Source of the DNA: Powellomyces hirtus
Taxonomy: Eukaryota; Chytridiomycota; Chytridiomycetes; Spizellomycetales; Powellomycetaceae
Assembly: GCA_025526995.1 (NCBI GenBank)
Contig: JAHLKG010000028.1
Coordinates: 1-64,000 of the forward strand
Length of the DNA: 64,000 nt
Reading direction: 5' to 3'
Part shown: piece by piece, positions 62,117 through 64,000 of the stretch
How the letters are laid out: each line of letters starts with the position of its first letter
How positions within the stretch are numbered: position 1 is the stretch's first letter
Translations under genes and position numbers: made by a program
Notes under the pieces: generated by a model
The model's database searches: none
What the model saw: the letters and a program-made list of their open reading frames with translations, nothing else
What the model was told of the DNA's origin: nothing

Positions 62117-62616
62117 TGTTGAGACGTCTTGACATCTACAAACAGGAACTCAGCATACCAGATAGGTTGCTAGGTTGTTGTCAAGACTTGCAGAGGGTCT
62201 GAAGGTGCTTCCCAAGGTAGGGAAGGTCGCCTGTAGTGTTTGGCAGAGTGTACTAGACAAGTAGAGTGTGTTGGACTGTTATTATATTGGTTGGGGATGC
62301 CCAGAGGGCGTCCTTTAATAACAATTTGGATCATAGTACATGTGTAGTGACAATCTAACTGTGCCCTAGCTTGGCCAAGACGGCCCTGGCCTGGCCTAGT
62401 ATTGTTCCCAATCACAGGGTGTCTTTTTGCCTTTTCTTGGCGCTTCTATCAGCGCTCCAGACGTGTTCTAGGCCTTCCCAGGCCCTCTCCAGCTATTCTG
62501 GATCGTTCTAGACCATTCTGGACCATTCCAGACCATTCTAGACACAAGTGGATGTCCTCCCACATGTCCCGTGTGCTCTAAGTCCTCCCAGAGGCGCCCA
62601 CAGGTAGATTCCAACA
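62117..62616 (-). repeat. 5' LTR of element 9
   Basis: 500 bp, subtype c, borders M. Confidence 0.96.
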
Positions 62617-62621
62617 TGAAG
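62617..62621. repeat. Target site pentamer tgaag in M, right copy
   Basis: Duplicate of 37571-37575 and 44281-44285; together they define the insertion site within M's pol. Confidence 0.9.
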
Positions 62622-64000
62622 CTCTTCTCATCGAATTTGACACTTCTGGAGAACAGGATCTTCTTAGTCTGTATGTCCATAAGCCGGTATTCCTTGCTGT
62701 GGGAGCTATACCCCAGCATGATGCACTTGACAGCAGCATCATCCAGCTTCTGGCGCTTGTTGGGTTGAATGTAGGCATAGGCAATGCATCCAAACGTCCT
62801 CAAATGTCCCAGAGATGGTGGGATACCAAGGAACATCTCATAAGGCGTCTTGGGGCATGCAACAGTGGGAGATCTGTTCCTCAGATAGACTGCTGTCATG
62901 ATTGCTTCTCCCCAGAAACGCTTGTCCAAGCCTGACTGCTTCAACAAACATCTCCCCATCTCCACAAGGGTACGGTTGGCTCGTTCAGCAACACCATTTT
63001 GCTGTGGAGTATTTACTGAACTCCTCTGATGCTGTGTGCCCTTCTCCTTGAAGTGGTCCCTTAGCAAGTTGCTCATGTACTCGCCTCCTGGGTCGGATCT
63101 GACAGCTTTGATCTGCTTGCCATGTAGGGGGACAAGTGCTGCTTCCAGCTCCTGATAGTGCCTAGCAACTTCTCCCTTGGTCTTCATAAGGCAAACATGG
63201 AAATATCTTGTCTTGTCATCAATGAATGTGACAAAATAGCGATATCCAGTGATCGTGGGTGGTTCAACTGGTCCCCAGACATCTGTGTGGATCAATCCCA
63301 GCTTCTCTGATGCTCTGGAGGCCTGTGCCTTGGGGAATGGCGCTCTGCTTGCTTTGCTGAGTGCACAAGTGTCACAAATGCTCAAGCTCCCACTAGTTTG
63401 AACGCCCTTGGCAAGCTTGGTGAGCCTTCCAATGTCTGCAACGTTCAAATGGCCGAGTCTCTGATGCCATAGGGACAAGTCCTGACTTGTTGTGTCCCTT
63501 CCAACATTGTGGGCAATCCCAGCATTTGCCTGCCCATGTGTTGTCTCGAATGTGTAGACAAATTGGTTCTCTTTGGCAAGGAAAGCCATCCCATCCTTTG
63601 CAATGATCCGAGCAGCCTGTGGTCCCACTTCAAAACAAGCTCCAGCTTTGGCAAGGCGAGCCAGTGATAGGAGGTTCTTGGTCATCTTGGGGACGTGCCA
63701 GCAGTTCTGGATTTGCAGGGGCACTGTCTTCCCCTCTGTGTTGATCACCCATGTGTGAAGCGTTCCATGCCCCACAGCTTCCAATGTGTGATTGTCTGCC
63801 ATCTCAATGGCGACAGGAGACATCTTCTCATAGTCCCCAAACAGCTCTCTGCGGCCAGTCATGTGCTGAGAGGCTCCTGAGTCCAAAATCCAAGTGTTGG
63901 ATGTCAGGGATGGCATCTGAGTTCCAATGGTGGTGAAAGCAAAGCCTCCAGGCGTCTGTTGAGTTGAGTTGGCCTGGTTTAGGCCCTTCTTCTCGTCTGC
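62617..64000 (-). pseudogene. Copia fragment M, protease-integrase part, runs off the window
   Basis: Minus-strand copia pol that continues the M pieces at 36777 and 43487 upstream in coding sense. Visible: the end of the gag linker, protease D-S-G, pre-integrase zinc site and the full DD35E integrase. It stops at the insertion point in the segment after integrase, where the frame runs into the LTR of element 9 and gains a false tail ending at 62468. One private silent base lies near 63119. The 5' end of the gene is beyond position 64000, so it may be complete there. Confidence 0.94.

Larger units (their letters stand above)
57299..62616 (-). mobile_element. Copia element 9, complete, shares an LTR with element 8 (5318 bp)
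   Basis: Its 5' LTR is followed by tgaag, the pentamer that ends fragment M at 37575 and 44285. This LTR is thus the original right boundary of an insertion into M. Primer-binding site at 62103-62116. Confidence 0.95.

Noticed and set aside
62468..62616. Frame of M continuing into the LTR with a tail ending RGPGKA
   Set aside because: The tail is LTR sequence read through after the insertion break, not part of the protein.
1849..62616. Active RIP in this genome
   Set aside because: Nine near-identical intact gag-pol frames in one window are incompatible with efficient RIP acting now; only older pieces show C-to-T type stops.

Overview
This window is a nest of LTR retrotransposons from a eukaryotic genome, most likely a fungus. 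There is no bacterial gene organisation, no operon and no ribosome binding site. The long intron-free reading frames are all Ty1/copia Gag-Pol polyproteins. The primer-binding site matches the anticodon arm of the yeast-type initiator tRNA-Met better than the plant or animal versions (compared from memory), which favours a fungus; the species cannot be named.

One young copia family ('the family' below) makes up about 85-90% of the window. Its reference form is 5339 bp: 500-bp LTRs (TGTTGGAATC...GACGTCTCAACA read in element sense), a primer-binding site directly after the 5' LTR, a 258-280 bp leader, one 1350-codon gag-pol frame (Gag, zinc knuckle, protease, DD35E integrase, YVDD reverse transcriptase, RNase H), and a stop codon 7 bp before the 3' LTR. 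The family makes 5-bp target duplications. Eight coding-intact copies occur: four on the minus strand in the left third (elements 1-4), three on the plus strand in the middle (5-7), and two on the minus strand on the right (8-9) that share one LTR, so nine gag-pol frames are complete in all. Truncated copies called P, M and F lie between them.

Left block (1-28905). A non-copia flank (1-1848) carries element 1 with a perfect gtgtg target duplication. The flank continues after element 1 as a 1300-bp segment S holding a broken, unrecognised gene. [Element + S] is then tandemly repeated: elements 2 and 3 and a solo LTR each come with a copy of S, and element 4 closes the block. The flanking pentamers and LTR subtypes show that elements 2 and 3 are recombinants between two separate insertions about 1.3 kb apart.

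Middle block (28906-49792). This holds the 3' half of plus-strand copia P. A complete copia (element 5) sits inside P's 3' LTR with a ctaga duplication, and a piece of minus-strand copia M follows. That nested arrangement is then repeated in tandem (elements 6 and 7).

Right block (49793-64000). A decayed gag/protease from a second retrotransposon family comes first. It is followed by a 5' copia fragment (F), elements 8 and 9 in an LTR-int-LTR-int-LTR chain, and the rest of M, which runs off the window. The pentamer tgaag marks both sides of the insertion into M, at 37571/44281 and at 62617.

No host gene with clear function and no RNA gene was found. The points of most interest are the half-tRNA style primer-binding site, a five-fold 10-bp-phased GAA array in U3 that fits a step-type heat-shock element, and the explicit recombination record written in target duplications, LTR subtypes and coding SNPs.
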